A stretch of 27,162 nucleotides of DNA from an uncultured Eggerthellaceae bacterium (GTDB lineage: Bacteria > Actinomycetota > Coriobacteriia > Coriobacteriales > Eggerthellaceae): the NCBI GenBank assembly GCA_934630485.1, contig CAKTWD010000011.1, forward strand, positions 1 through 27,162, given 5' to 3'. Shown here in pieces: positions 1 to 8,560 of this stretch. Position 1 is the stretch's first letter. Each line of letters starts with the position of its first letter. Both the position numbers and the translations under genes were made by a program. The notes under the pieces were generated by a model that was not told where the DNA came from, made no database searches, and was given only the letters and a program-made list of their open reading frames with translations.

Positions 1-1
1 C

Positions 2-178
2 CTTAAAGATCTGTGGGAAAACGAACCTTGGCTTAACGAATTGCAGCTGGCAAAGGCGCTTATCACGCAAATCGTTTTGGAAGACGACGATCTGCGCGAA
101 ACGGTTTTCAAGCGTGCGAGTGTAATGATTAAGGAATGCTCTGAGACGGTTGCCCCGTATTTGAAGGGTCAAAACTAG
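2..178 (+). CDS. C-terminal end of an unrecognised protein (5' end outside window)
   Basis: An open frame enters from the left edge and ends at a TAG at 176-178, giving 58 residues. The piece is mostly helical in character, with acidic stretches (LEDDDLRE) and a C-terminus ending APYLKGQN. No family is recognisable from so short a tail. It lies on the same strand as the next gene, 73 bases away. It is supported as coding because the frame runs open from the window edge to the stop and is followed by a normal intergenic gap. Confidence 0.5.
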   Translation, partial: LKDLWENEPWLNELQLAKALITQIVLEDDDLRETVFKRASVMIKECSETVAPYLKGQN

Positions 179-251
179 AAGTCTCTCTAGTAATCGCGTG
201 TGGCGCAACGCTAGAATCTAGACGTTTGATCAGAAACCTAAGGAGACGCAC

Positions 252-899
252 GTGCCCCAGTACTTTTTCGACGCGCTATACAACGGTTATACCGGCGAGT
301 ACCAGCTTATGAGCTCGTTGTACCGCAATGGCCTGGATGCCCTTCGCCCGCCTGCGGATATGGGTGTTGATGTGGTGTCTTTGAATCTGAAGCAGCAGTT
401 AGAAAAGCCTGGTACGCCTCCCGAGACGTTTTTCTTTCAGGTGAAGACGGCCGTGACGAATGTGCGCGAGGACCCCGATCATCCTGGAGCCATCACGACG
501 GTGGAGTTCAAGCTAAAGGAGAGCGAGGTTGAGTTGCTTTCCCAATCGCGCGATCGCGCCCTGTTCTGCTATGTGTACAACGGAGAAGCCGGGTCGCTTA
601 CGGACGCATTCGAGACGCCGTTCATTTGCTTCTGGTTCGACGGAACGCTTATCGAAAAGATCAAAGCTGCTGGTGCGTTTTTCCGCAAGGAAGGCGAGTC
701 GAAGCTAACGCTTGCTTGTCAGCTGCGCAAGCCTACGCACGGTTACGGCCATTGGTACGCTTTGGTTGTGAACAAGAACGGCGAAAAAGTTGATAACGGC
801 TATCTTGGCGCTGTTGGCGGGGAAGGTTACCCAGCCGACGATTGGGCCGATCATTATAGTGTGAGCGGTTACCTGGAATATGCACGCTGGGGGCTGTAG
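252..899 (+). CDS. PD-(D/E)XK nuclease-like protein (DUF4365-like), 215 aa
   Basis: The start is a GTG at 252 preceded by AAGGAG at 239-244. The N-terminal third carries the spaced acidic/lysine pattern of PD-(D/E)XK folds: GE at residues 15-16, GVD with Asp40, then a beta strand ending in Gln63-Val-Lys65 (FFFQVKTA). This resembles the layout seen in DUF4365-type proteins. The rest (100-215) is an unassigned alpha/beta region with many aromatic residues. There is no signal peptide or membrane segment, so it is probably cytoplasmic. What is seen is the motif spacing; nuclease activity is an inference. There is no recognisable restriction or methyltransferase partner in the window, though the gene to the left is cut off. 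Confidence 0.6.
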   Translation: MPQYFFDALYNGYTGEYQLMSSLYRNGLDALRPPADMGVDVVSLNLKQQLEKPGTPPETFFFQVKTAVTNVREDPDHPGAITTVEFKLKESEVELLSQSRDRALFCYVYNGEAGSLTDAFETPFICFWFDGTLIEKIKAAGAFFRKEGESKLTLACQLRKPTHGYGHWYALVVNKNGEKVDNGYLGAVGGEGYPADDWADHYSVSGYLEYARWGL

Positions 900-1070
900 A
901 TCTGCCACAAATCATTGCTTTCTGTTGAAGAGTACCGATATCATTATGTTCATTAGTGTTTTGCGACGAAAACCGTCGTATTCTGCAATTGAGCAAGGGT
1001 TAAAGGGATTTAGCGCGAATAGGGCCGATTTGGGAATCGGACATTTCGTTTGCCGGAAAGGATCAGCAGC

Positions 1071-1907
1071 ATGAAGTGGAGCGTTGTCACCGACTCGAGT
1101 TGCGACATTCTTCCTATGACGTATAGCTCTGACTATATCGAGCTGACCAGCGTGCCGTTCGTTATCAGTGTCGGTCGCGAAGACTTCATCGACAACGAGG
1201 ATCTTGACGTTCAGAGGATGCTTCACGACATGGAGCAGGAGAAATCCGCCAGCTACACCTCGTGCCCCGCTCCGGGCGCGTGGCTTGAGCAGTTCGAGAA
1301 ATCCGACCGCACGTTCGCCATCACTATTTCCTCCCAGCTTTCTGGCAGCATGAATAGCGCTCTTACCGCTATGGACATGGCGCTTGAGGCTCATCCCGAA
1401 AAGAAGATCGCGGTACTTGATTCCGGCTCCACCGGCCCCGAGCTTGTTCTGTGTGTGCACGAGCTTGAAAAGCTCGCTCGTGAAGGCGTCGATTTCGATG
1501 AGGCTGTTGTTCGCGCGAATCAGTTCCTGGACAAGACCAAGTGCATTTTCGCGCTGTCTTCGTTTGACAACCTTATTAAGAACGGTCGCATGAACAAGAT
1601 GACCGGTTTTCTTGCAAAGGCGCTGGGCATGTGGGGCATTGGCAGTGCCAGCGACGAAGGCAAGATCGTCATTGAGGGCAAAACCAAGGGTCCCAAGAAG
1701 GCGGTCCGTGCGTTGATCGGCTTAATGAAGGAGCACGGTTTTGCCGGCGGCCACGTTGCTATCAGCCACTGCGACAACCACATTGTCGCCCAAGCTCTGA
1801 GGGACAGCATCCTGGAAGCGTGGGGCAATTCCACGATCGATATTCTTCCGACCAGGGGCCTGTGCAGCTATTATGCCGAGCGCGGCGGCCTGATCGTTGG
1901 TTTTTAG
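1071..1907 (+). CDS. DegV family protein (fatty-acid-binding, FakB-like)
   Basis: 278 residues, the usual length for the family. The N-terminus MKWSVVTDSSCD has the DegV nucleus (TDSSCD, residues 7-12). It is followed by TSCPAPGAW, the ITISSQLSGS segment and a DSGSTGPE segment that match the family's ligand-binding region. DegV/FakB proteins bind a fatty acid and present it to a fatty-acid kinase (FakA) for phosphorylation and phospholipid synthesis; no kinase gene is visible here. I chose the ATG at 1071 because AAAGGA lies about eight bases before it; a longer frame from a TTG at 1050 has no ribosome site. A short stem (962-968 with 974-980) lies upstream and could end the preceding gene's transcript, but it lacks a clear T-run. 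Confidence 0.9.
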   Translation: MKWSVVTDSSCDILPMTYSSDYIELTSVPFVISVGREDFIDNEDLDVQRMLHDMEQEKSASYTSCPAPGAWLEQFEKSDRTFAITISSQLSGSMNSALTAMDMALEAHPEKKIAVLDSGSTGPELVLCVHELEKLAREGVDFDEAVVRANQFLDKTKCIFALSSFDNLIKNGRMNKMTGFLAKALGMWGIGSASDEGKIVIEGKTKGPKKAVRALIGLMKEHGFAGGHVAISHCDNHIVAQALRDSILEAWGNSTIDILPTRGLCSYYAERGGLIVGF

Positions 1908-1967
1908 GTTTGCCTGCTTCTGTGCCTGCGGGCTTTCAGATTGCGATTGCCGTTTCGGGGATGTTGA

Positions 1968-2489
1968 ATGGTTTACGTGCAGCATTACGATTCGCCTCTT
2001 GGCGACCTTTTGCTAGCTTCAGATGAAACCGCGCTGATCGGCCTATGGATAGAAGGCGGCAGGTTTTTTGCCGAAACGCTGCCTGCGAAATGCTTGCAGC
2101 GGGAAACGCATGTTCTTGCGGAAACCAAGCGTTGGCTCGATGTTTACTTTTTAGGGGAAGAACCTGGTTTTACGCCACCTTTGAATCCGGCTGGTAGCGA
2201 GTTTCGTCAAGCAGTGTGGCGCCTTTTGCTTGATATCCCGTATGGTCAAACAACTACGTACGGCGCGATCGCTGACTCGCTGGCGAAGCAGCGCGGTGTG
2301 GCGAAGATGTCGGCTCAGGCGGTTGGCGGAGCGGTGGGGCATAACGAGATATCGATCATCATCCCATGTCATCGGGTTGTTGGAACAAACGGCAACCTTA
2401 CGGGGTACGGTTCGGGTCTTAACAACAAGATCAAACTTCTTCAACTTGAAGGTGTGGATACAAGCCGTTATTTTCTTCCGAAGGACTAG
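1968..2489 (+). CDS. ogt: methylated-DNA--[protein]-cysteine S-methyltransferase
   Basis: 173 residues. The protein removes alkyl groups from O6-alkylguanine (and O4-alkylthymine) by irreversible transfer to its own cysteine. The active-site motif IPCHRVV is present with Cys134, followed by GxxxGYGSG and KIKLLQLEG, all typical of Ogt/AdaB proteins. The helix-turn-helix part begins near residue 78 (FRQAVWRLLLDIPYGQTTTYGAIA), where the recognition helix contains SAQAVGGAVGHN. No AraC-like Ada domain is attached, so this is the constitutive Ogt type. It is 60 bases downstream of degV on the same strand and is followed by a strong hairpin terminator. Gene symbol by function; an 'adaB'-type name would be equivalent. 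Confidence 0.93.
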   Translation: MVYVQHYDSPLGDLLLASDETALIGLWIEGGRFFAETLPAKCLQRETHVLAETKRWLDVYFLGEEPGFTPPLNPAGSEFRQAVWRLLLDIPYGQTTTYGAIADSLAKQRGVAKMSAQAVGGAVGHNEISIIIPCHRVVGTNGNLTGYGSGLNNKIKLLQLEGVDTSRYFLPKD

Positions 2490-2554
2490 CGAATCGATTC
2501 TCGTTGTTCGCCATTAGGATCGAACCGAGCAGCCTGCGTATATGTACGCAAACG

Positions 2555-2582
2555 AATAGAGCCACCGCGAGGTGGCTCTATT
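2555..2582. terminator. bidirectional terminator hairpin between convergent genes
   Basis: A perfect 12-bp stem (2555-2566 with 2571-2582) closed by a GCGA tetraloop lies between the stop of ogt (plus) and the stop of the surface-protein gene (minus). The arms begin with AATAGAG and end with CTCTATT, so the U-tracts are short on both sides. Position and perfect symmetry suggest it ends transcription from both directions. Confidence 0.75.
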
Positions 2583-2598
2583 GCATGGGTGATGCTGA

Positions 2599-4455
2599 TT
2601 ACAGGTTGGATTGCTTCCTCTTGGCGATAACCGCTACGGCGAGAGCGCAGCAGGCGATTAGCAGAGAGGCGATGACAAGTGTGCTAGCTGCATCGCCCGT
2701 TGCGGGGATGACGTTTTCGGCGTTGGGTGCATCGCCGTTATTTGTTGCATTCTTGCCACCGTTGTTGTCGGCATTGTCCTTGTTGGACTGGTCATCGTTT
2801 TTGTTGCCAGGCTCTTTGTCACCAGTGCCGGGCTTCTGGTTGTCCTTGTCTGGCTTGTTGTCGCCAGGGTTATCGGTGCCAGAACCGTCTCCCTTGTCAG
2901 GCTTGTTAGGGTTGTCCACGTTGGGGTTTGCTGCCGCGATTAAGCATGTTTTGCCGCTAGCTGCGATGTTGGTGTATCCGGTGAACTCGCTTCGTTGCTC
3001 CTTGGTTTGTTCGGTGTAGCGTAGGTTTTCGTCATCGGTATACCAGCCATCGATTTTTTTGCCGGTGACATCATCCGGCTTGCCCTGATAGAAGGAGTCC
3101 ATGTCCTGAGCCGACTGCAGCTTCAGGGGGGAGTTGTCCAGATAGATGTCGGATGCCGCTTTGTCGGCAGTGTTGTTGCATAGTTGGGTGTTGGTAACAA
3201 CCGTGCCCGCATTCTGGCCGGAATTCGATTCTGCAGCGAACCCTCCGCCGTGGGTGGTGGCATGGTTGCCCGTAATGGCGCAATCGTCGATGACAAGGTT
3301 GGTGAAGCTGCCATACGACGTCACGCCTGCGCCAACGGCGCCGCTATTCCCTGTTATCGAGCAAGAGCGGATTTCCGCTTTAGCGGGTGATGCGAGCATC
3401 ACCGCAAGCACGCCGGCTCCGTAGCCTTCATCTTGATTGGCGGTGTTGTTGCTGATTGTTGCATTCTCTACGAACAAGCCAGGTTTTTCAGCCGCGGTTA
3501 CGCTTGGAGTGTCAGCGCAAATGGCATAAGCCGCAGTGAAGAAGTAGGCAGAAGCAAAAACACCTGCACCGTCATTTGCATGGTTGCCGCAAATGGTGCC
3601 ACCGAGGATTTGCACCGAGCTCTCGAGATTGCCCCATTTCCCGTTTCCGATTTCTTCAATTGAGGCAACGACCGCAATGCCGCCGCCCATTTCGTTTGCT
3701 GTGTTGCCGGAGATCGTTCCTCCGTTCATGATGAACGTCGATCCGCCTATAACGCACACGCCGCCACCGACAGAGGTTACTGTTCGGGGATCGAACCCGT
3801 AGTCTACGTAGTCTGCGGCTTTAAAGGGTGACGTGGCATAGCAGTTGGTGATTTCACCGCCGTCCATGATGAACGAGCCACCTTTCACCACTCCAACGCC
3901 ACCGCCGTAGCACATAGATCCGCTGACGATGCCGCATTTGTCGATGGTTCCACCGTACATGTGGAAATTGCCGCCATAAACGCTTACGCCGCCGCCGTAG
4001 TAGTTATCGCCATTGCGGTCGGCAACGGTGACACCGGGATACATGCTGCAGGAACCTTCTATGTATAGCATGCCAGGCCCGTCACATGCTGGCGCGTTTC
4101 CGCCGCTGATCATCAGGGTGTCGCTGCCGTCTTCTGCGCCCAAGTTCAGCTGTGCGCCTGGACCTACAAAAAGCGAGCATCCCTCGTTAATAGTGATCGT
4201 ATGCCCGTTTCCAAGGATGGTGATCGGGCGCGTGCTCGTAAAAGAGGCGCCGTTACTATTGAAGTTGTCGGTAAGCCGAATGACGTATTCGCCGCTTGTT
4301 GCGGCGTTGGCGGTGCTTACCGCATTGTTAAATTCCTGGCTATTGTTAGCGTCGATTGTTGTGTGCTCTGCTGCGAAAGCGGTCTGGGGCGCCACCATGG
4401 CGCAGATTGCGAACACCGCGAAAAGGAGCAGCGTTCTGATTCGTTTCTTCGTCAT
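2599..4455 (-). CDS. sortase-anchored beta-helix surface protein (IPATG signal)
   Basis: 618 residues. The N-terminus has a Sec signal peptide: basic MTKKRIR, a hydrophobic core and a predicted cleavage after AFA (residue 28). Residues about 60-450 are glycine/asparagine-rich with repeated turns such as GGGVGV, MYGGTIDKCG, MNGGTISGNTA and NNTA, the signature of a right-handed parallel beta-helix (pectate-lyase-like/polymorphic repeat). A low-complexity Asn/Asp/Lys/Pro/Gly linker (about 515-580) spans the wall. Residues 583-587, IPATG, followed by a hydrophobic segment and KRKQSNL, form a sorting signal; isoleucine replaces the usual leucine of LPXTG. Likely a wall-anchored adhesin or glycan-binding protein; the ligand is unknown. 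The ATG at 4455 has GGAAAG just upstream. It ends at the shared terminator with ogt. Confidence 0.85.
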   Translation of the reverse strand: MTKKRIRTLLLFAVFAICAMVAPQTAFAAEHTTIDANNSQEFNNAVSTANAATSGEYVIRLTDNFNSNGASFTSTRPITILGNGHTITINEGCSLFVGPGAQLNLGAEDGSDTLMISGGNAPACDGPGMLYIEGSCSMYPGVTVADRNGDNYYGGGVSVYGGNFHMYGGTIDKCGIVSGSMCYGGGVGVVKGGSFIMDGGEITNCYATSPFKAADYVDYGFDPRTVTSVGGGVCVIGGSTFIMNGGTISGNTANEMGGGIAVVASIEEIGNGKWGNLESSVQILGGTICGNHANDGAGVFASAYFFTAAYAICADTPSVTAAEKPGLFVENATISNNTANQDEGYGAGVLAVMLASPAKAEIRSCSITGNSGAVGAGVTSYGSFTNLVIDDCAITGNHATTHGGGFAAESNSGQNAGTVVTNTQLCNNTADKAASDIYLDNSPLKLQSAQDMDSFYQGKPDDVTGKKIDGWYTDDENLRYTEQTKEQRSEFTGYTNIAASGKTCLIAAANPNVDNPNKPDKGDGSGTDNPGDNKPDKDNQKPGTGDKEPGNKNDDQSNKDNADNNGGKNATNNGDAPNAENVIPATGDAASTLVIASLLIACCALAVAVIAKRKQSNL

Positions 4456-4615
4456 CTTCTTTCCGTTCTCATCAAAACTCCAACAAGGCAGTTTGGATAG
4501 TCAGCAACTGATTCAAAATGCGTGAATATGCTCGATGAATACTATCAGAAACATAACGAAGCCAAGCTAACATAATCCCCAATCGTTCTGTTTCTTCGAA
4601 AAGTGTTATCTCTCG

Positions 4616-7117
4616 CTAAATCTCAAGGTAGCGACCGGTGATGCTGCTGGGGTTGGCGGCGATTTCCGCAGGCGTGCCGCATGCCACTACGCGCCCGCCG
4701 TTGCTTCCGCCGTGCGGGCCCATATCAATCACGTAATCGGCGTTGGCAATGAAATCCAGATCGTGCTCGATGACCACGACGGTGGCACCTTGCTCGACAA
4801 GCCTTTGGAACACAGCCAGAAGCGTCTCGACGTCGCTTGGATGCAAGCCGATGGTGGGCTCGTCGAACACGAACACGGCGTCTTCCTGTCCGCGACCCAT
4901 CTCGCTTGCAAGCTTCAGACGCTGCGCTTCGCCGCCCGAAAGCGCCGGCGTCGCCTCGCCCAGCGTAAGGTAACCCAGTCCCAAATCGTGAAGCGTCTGC
5001 AGCTTTTCGTGAGCCTTCTTCACGTCGGCCACGTGCGGCAGCGCTTCGTCAACCGAAAGGGATAGCAGCTCGGGAAGGCTGAGCGCCTGGTTTGCCGGCT
5101 TGTCTTTTTCGGGGCGACGAATGTTGTTGGCTGCATCGCTGTAGCGCGACCCGCGGCAATCGGGGCATGCGATGTCCACGTCGGGTAAGAATTGCACGTC
5201 AAGCGAGATCTGTCCTGTGCCGTCGCAGGTGGGGCAGCGCAGGCTTCCCGTGTTGTAAGAAAAATCGCCCATCTTCAAGCCCGCTGCAGCGGCAGCGTCG
5301 GTGCGCGCGTAAGAACGGCGCAGGATGTCAAGCACGTCTGAATACGTTGCCACCGTCGATCGCACGTTGATGCCAATGGGCGTGGCGTCGATAAGGTTCA
5401 CGCGCTCGATGCCGTCAGCTTTAATTGCGCTTACATGTCGGGGCAACGGTTCGCTTGCGGCGTTTGCCGCAAGCGCGGGAATGAGGGTTTCCAAAACAAG
5501 GGTGGTCTTTCCCGACCCCGACACTCCTGTTACTGCAATCAAGCGTCCCTTCGGGATATCGATGGAAAGGGGTTTCACGGTATGCAAACCGATAGATTCA
5601 AGATGGATGCGGCCCAGGTCGAACATCTCGTCGGGCTTGGCATGCGGGCGCGTTGCCACGCGAATGGCGCCCGACAGGTAGGGACCGATGATCGAATCTT
5701 GGTTAGCTGCAACTTCTTGAACGGTGCCTTGCGAGACCACCATGCCGCCATCAGCGCCGGCTGCGGGCCCCATTTCAACCAGATAGTCTGAAGCGCGCAG
5801 GATACGCGTGTCGTGATCGACCATCACCACGGAGTTGCCGTCGGCGATAAGGTCCCTCATCACGCCAAGAAGGCCGTCGATATTGGCGGGGTGTAAACCG
5901 ATAGAGGGCTCGTCCATAACGTAGAGCACACCCGTAGTTCGGTTGCGAACCGAGCGGGCAAGTTGCACACGCTGTCGCTCGCCCGTGGAAAGCGTCGATC
6001 CGGCACGGTCAAGCGACAGATACCCCAAGCCAAGCTGCAGCAGGCGCTTGGCGGTGCTCTGGAACGAATCGCAGATCAACTTCGCCATTGGGCGCATTTC
6101 TTCAGGAAGGCTTTCGGGAACCCCAGCTACCCATTCAACGGCCTGGTCAAGTGTCATTTCTGCTGCTTGAGCCAGGTTGATGCCGCGCACCAGCGGGCTG
6201 CGAGCCGCATCGGACAGACGTGTGCCGTGGCAATCGGGGCAGGGACCTTCCGTCAGGTACTTCGCAACACGGCGCAGGCCCTTCTCGTCCTTTGCTTTCG
6301 AAAGCGCGTTCTGGACGGTGCGCACTGCGTTGAAATAGGTGAAATCAAGCTCGGCGAAATCCTCGCCCTTCTTGGCTTTGTACAGGATGTGTCTCTTCTC
6401 GGCGGGGCCGTTGAACACGATGTCGCGCTCTTCGGCGGTCAATTCGGAAAACGGCACGTTCGTGCGCACGCCCATGGCGCCGCACACCTGTTTCATCAGG
6501 TCCCACATCAGCGAGCCCCACACCACCACGGCGCCTTCGTCGATGGTCTTGCTTTCGTCGGGAACCAGCGCGGCGCGGTTGACCGTGCGGGCAATGCCTG
6601 TTCCGCTGCAGGTGGGGCAGGCCCCTTCGCTGTTGAAGGCAAGCTGCTCGGCGCCCGGGCCGAAGAACTCGGTGCCGCAGTAGGGGCAGGGGGTTGGTAG
6701 CTCGGCGGCTACGTTCAAGGTGGGCGGAACGTGCTTGCCGCAGTTGGGGCACACGTGGCTGCCCACGCGCGAGAACAAAAGGCGAAGGCTGTTCAGCAGC
6801 TCGCTTGAAGTGCCGAACGTGGAGCGGACGCCGGGAACGGCGGGACGCTGATGAAGCGCCAGGGCGGCGGGAACGTAGCGGACGTCGTCGACAGTTGCCT
6901 TACCTGCCTGCGAAATGCGGCGGCGTGTGTAGGTCGAGAGTGCCTCAAGGTAGCGGCGCGACCCTTCGGCGTACAGTACGCCAAGTGCCAGCGAGCTTTT
7001 GCCCGACCCGGAAACGCCTGCGATTCCCACAAGCTCGCCCAGGGGGATGTCGACGCTCACGTTTTTCAGGTTGTGCACGCGTGCTCCGCGCACCTCGATA
7101 TGATCGATGTTGTGCAT
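4616..7117 (-). CDS. UvrA-like excinuclease ATPase, short class lacking the UvrB-binding domain (UvrA2 type)
   Basis: 833 residues from the ATG at 7117, chosen because AAGGA precedes it; an upstream in-frame extension to 7213 lacks a ribosome site. Two ABC ATPase modules are present: the first Walker A is GVSGSGKSS at residues 34-42 and the second is GVSGSGKTT. Signature motifs are LSTGERQRVQLA and LSGGEAQRLKLA; Walker B regions are VMDEPSIGLHP and VFDEPTIGLHP. Zinc-finger pairs occur (CPNC/CPYC, CPTC, CPDC, CPTC, CPDC). Between LLFSRVG and the CPTCSGTG module the protein is much shorter than E. coli UvrA, and the UvrB-interaction domain appears absent. Such UvrA2 proteins are linked in other species to DNA damage or drug (intercalator) tolerance; that role is inferred here. 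A housekeeping UvrA is presumably encoded elsewhere. Confidence 0.88.
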   Translation of the reverse strand: MHNIDHIEVRGARVHNLKNVSVDIPLGELVGIAGVSGSGKSSLALGVLYAEGSRRYLEALSTYTRRRISQAGKATVDDVRYVPAALALHQRPAVPGVRSTFGTSSELLNSLRLLFSRVGSHVCPNCGKHVPPTLNVAAELPTPCPYCGTEFFGPGAEQLAFNSEGACPTCSGTGIARTVNRAALVPDESKTIDEGAVVVWGSLMWDLMKQVCGAMGVRTNVPFSELTAEERDIVFNGPAEKRHILYKAKKGEDFAELDFTYFNAVRTVQNALSKAKDEKGLRRVAKYLTEGPCPDCHGTRLSDAARSPLVRGINLAQAAEMTLDQAVEWVAGVPESLPEEMRPMAKLICDSFQSTAKRLLQLGLGYLSLDRAGSTLSTGERQRVQLARSVRNRTTGVLYVMDEPSIGLHPANIDGLLGVMRDLIADGNSVVMVDHDTRILRASDYLVEMGPAAGADGGMVVSQGTVQEVAANQDSIIGPYLSGAIRVATRPHAKPDEMFDLGRIHLESIGLHTVKPLSIDIPKGRLIAVTGVSGSGKTTLVLETLIPALAANAASEPLPRHVSAIKADGIERVNLIDATPIGINVRSTVATYSDVLDILRRSYARTDAAAAAGLKMGDFSYNTGSLRCPTCDGTGQISLDVQFLPDVDIACPDCRGSRYSDAANNIRRPEKDKPANQALSLPELLSLSVDEALPHVADVKKAHEKLQTLHDLGLGYLTLGEATPALSGGEAQRLKLASEMGRGQEDAVFVFDEPTIGLHPSDVETLLAVFQRLVEQGATVVVIEHDLDFIANADYVIDMGPHGGSNGGRVVACGTPAEIAANPSSITGRYLEI

Positions 7118-7278
7118 GGTGTCCTTAGGGATTCGGGCCGATTGTTCCCTTAGATTATGCCATGCACCGCGCGGCGGGATGTCCCGCGCATCGTTCGGGC
7201 GGGGAAAGCGCACAGCGAAGGACCGGCCTCGGGTGATCTGCGTCCCGAAACCGGCCCGTTCGTGGAGGTACTTGTCAC

Positions 7279-8298
7279 TTACTTCAAAGTAAGGCCTTCA
7301 AGCATTGGCAGTGCGTCATCCCAGTTCAGCTTGCGATGAATCTGCACGCGCACGGTTTTGCCGTTAGGCGCCGATGCGAACATCGTATAGGTGTTGTCGG
7401 GGGCCTTCAGGCGAAGCCACGTAGTGCCCTTGATGTCCACCTGATCGGTGGCAATATTCTTGCCTTCGTAGGTCTTCTGCAAGCTGGCGATTTCCTCTTC
7501 GGGCGAGCGCGGGAACACGTCTACCTTGAAAGAGCTGTCGGTGCCTTCCTGATAGAATCTTGCTTTTTGCTCCTTGGCGCTTCCGCTGTCTAGGACGAAT
7601 CCCTCTGTTGCCTCAATCTTGAACGTATCACAATCAACGCCAGTAGTGGATTCGGCCGCCTTGGAGTCGCCGGCTTCAGCCGCGATGTCCTTGTATTCTT
7701 CCGTCTCGGTACCAGTGGTGTCAAAGCGCATTACGGCGGGGTTTTGACCAACGTGGTACTGGCTGTCGATGTTGACGGTGATAGGACCGTAGTAAGGAGC
7801 CTTCGGAACCCAGAAGTAAACGAACTCCACCGATTCACCAGCCGGAACGTCCGGTCGATCGTTTCCGTACTTGGCGCCTTCGTACAGTTCTTCGGGGATG
7901 TTGCTGGTGGTGTATTCAAGCACGGCGGCCTTGCTGGAGCGGAAGATCTCGTCGCCGGCTTCAAGTTCGCCCTGCGCGGCCTTAACGCTGAAGCCCGTAA
8001 ACTTCAAGGGCTTGTCGCCGTTGTTGGTGATCTTAAGGCGAAGGTAGAAACCGTCCTTCTTGGCCTTATCGCCAGCGTAGAACGTGCCGTCAGCTACGGA
8101 TTCGAAGGTGTTGCCGTCGATCTCGACCGACTGCGACTGGTAAGCGGGTTGCGCCGACGCTGCAGCGCTGCTGGATCCGCTTTGCGCTGCGTCGGTCGAG
8201 CTGCCGCCACCGCAGCCAACCATCGTGCAGGCAAGCATGGCCGAAAGAGCCACTGTCGGTACTCCTACAAGCACCTTTTTGGTAATTGGATTCACCAT
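7279..8298 (-). CDS. lipoprotein with immunoglobulin-like (DUF4352/DUF5067-like) domain
   Basis: 339 residues from ATG 8298; AAAGGGA lies nine bases upstream, which rules out the in-frame GTG at 8307. The signal peptide ends in a lipobox (TMVGC, Cys29), so the mature protein is probably lipid-anchored to the outer face of the membrane. A Ser/Ala-rich linker follows. Residues about 50-190 (FYLRLKITNNGDKPLKFTGF and a later PAGESVEFVYFWVP) have the beta-strand pattern of DUF4352/DUF5067 domains. The C-terminal 110 residues form a second, unassigned alpha/beta domain ending in LNWDDALPMLEGLTLK. Function unknown. It lies downstream of a GC-rich leader and upstream of the uvrA-like gene on the same strand, 161 bases apart. 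Confidence 0.8.
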   Translation of the reverse strand: MVNPITKKVLVGVPTVALSAMLACTMVGCGGGSSTDAAQSGSSSAAASAQPAYQSQSVEIDGNTFESVADGTFYAGDKAKKDGFYLRLKITNNGDKPLKFTGFSVKAAQGELEAGDEIFRSSKAAVLEYTTSNIPEELYEGAKYGNDRPDVPAGESVEFVYFWVPKAPYYGPITVNIDSQYHVGQNPAVMRFDTTGTETEEYKDIAAEAGDSKAAESTTGVDCDTFKIEATEGFVLDSGSAKEQKARFYQEGTDSSFKVDVFPRSPEEEIASLQKTYEGKNIATDQVDIKGTTWLRLKAPDNTYTMFASAPNGKTVRVQIHRKLNWDDALPMLEGLTLK

Positions 8299-8381
8299 GT
8301 CGACCACTCCCTTTCGTCATGTTGCTTGTAGCTTTTGCGTCTACCTGCATTATGGAGGGAGGGGCGCCTACTGCGAAGAGC

Positions 8382-8458
8382 CCGGCGGCTTGGAAGAGAC
8401 GTGGAAAGGGTCCCTTGCGGCTCAAGCTGGCGGGTTCGCGCACCCCCAGGGGCCGCCA
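8382..8458. other. GC-rich segment able to form competing stems
   Basis: In the 262-base gap between the divergent lipoprotein and ATPase genes, GGCGGC (8384-8389) can pair with GCCGCC (8452-8457), while TGGCGG (8428-8433) can pair with CCGCCA (8453-8458) instead. AAGGGTCCCTT nearby is itself self-complementary. It lies outside the plus promoter at 8504 and would fall in the leader of the minus-strand lipoprotein mRNA if transcription starts upstream. I found no tRNA, SRP or known riboswitch consensus. This may be only GC-rich spacer. Confidence 0.25.
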
Positions 8459-8503
8459 ACTGGGTGCTGGCGTAAGTAAAACTGCCGTTCGAGCGCACGC
8501 CGC

Positions 8504-8512
8504 TGGTATAAT
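8504..8512 (+). promoter_or_regulatory. extended -10 promoter of the HerA/DUF853-like ATPase gene
   Basis: The sequence TGGTATAAT is a perfect extended -10 element (TGN followed by TATAAT at 8507-8512). No good TTGACA match is visible at the usual distance, which fits extended -10 promoters. Transcription would start near 8519, leaving about 42 bases before the GTG start at 8561, with GGAGG at 8551-8555. Confidence 0.6.
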
Positions 8513-8560
8513 GGGTGTAACTTTCAATCGATTTCAACTGCTCGATTCAAGGAGGACGCC

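Noticed and set aside
5963..6700. 245-codon frame antisense to the uvrA-like gene
   Set aside because: Shadow of a well-conserved gene; composition (His, Gln, Ala-rich) is unlike real proteins here.
7205..7262. Possible terminator downstream of the lipoprotein gene (imperfect stem CCGGCCTCGGG/CCCGAAACCGG)
   Set aside because: Two internal mismatches, long loop and no U-run on the minus strand.
8384..8457. tRNA-like or SRP-RNA-like segment with GGCGGC...GCCGCC ends about 74 bases apart
   Set aside because: No D-loop, T-loop (GTTCRANYC) or SRP GGAAGG...AGCA consensus on either strand; only the closing stem fits.
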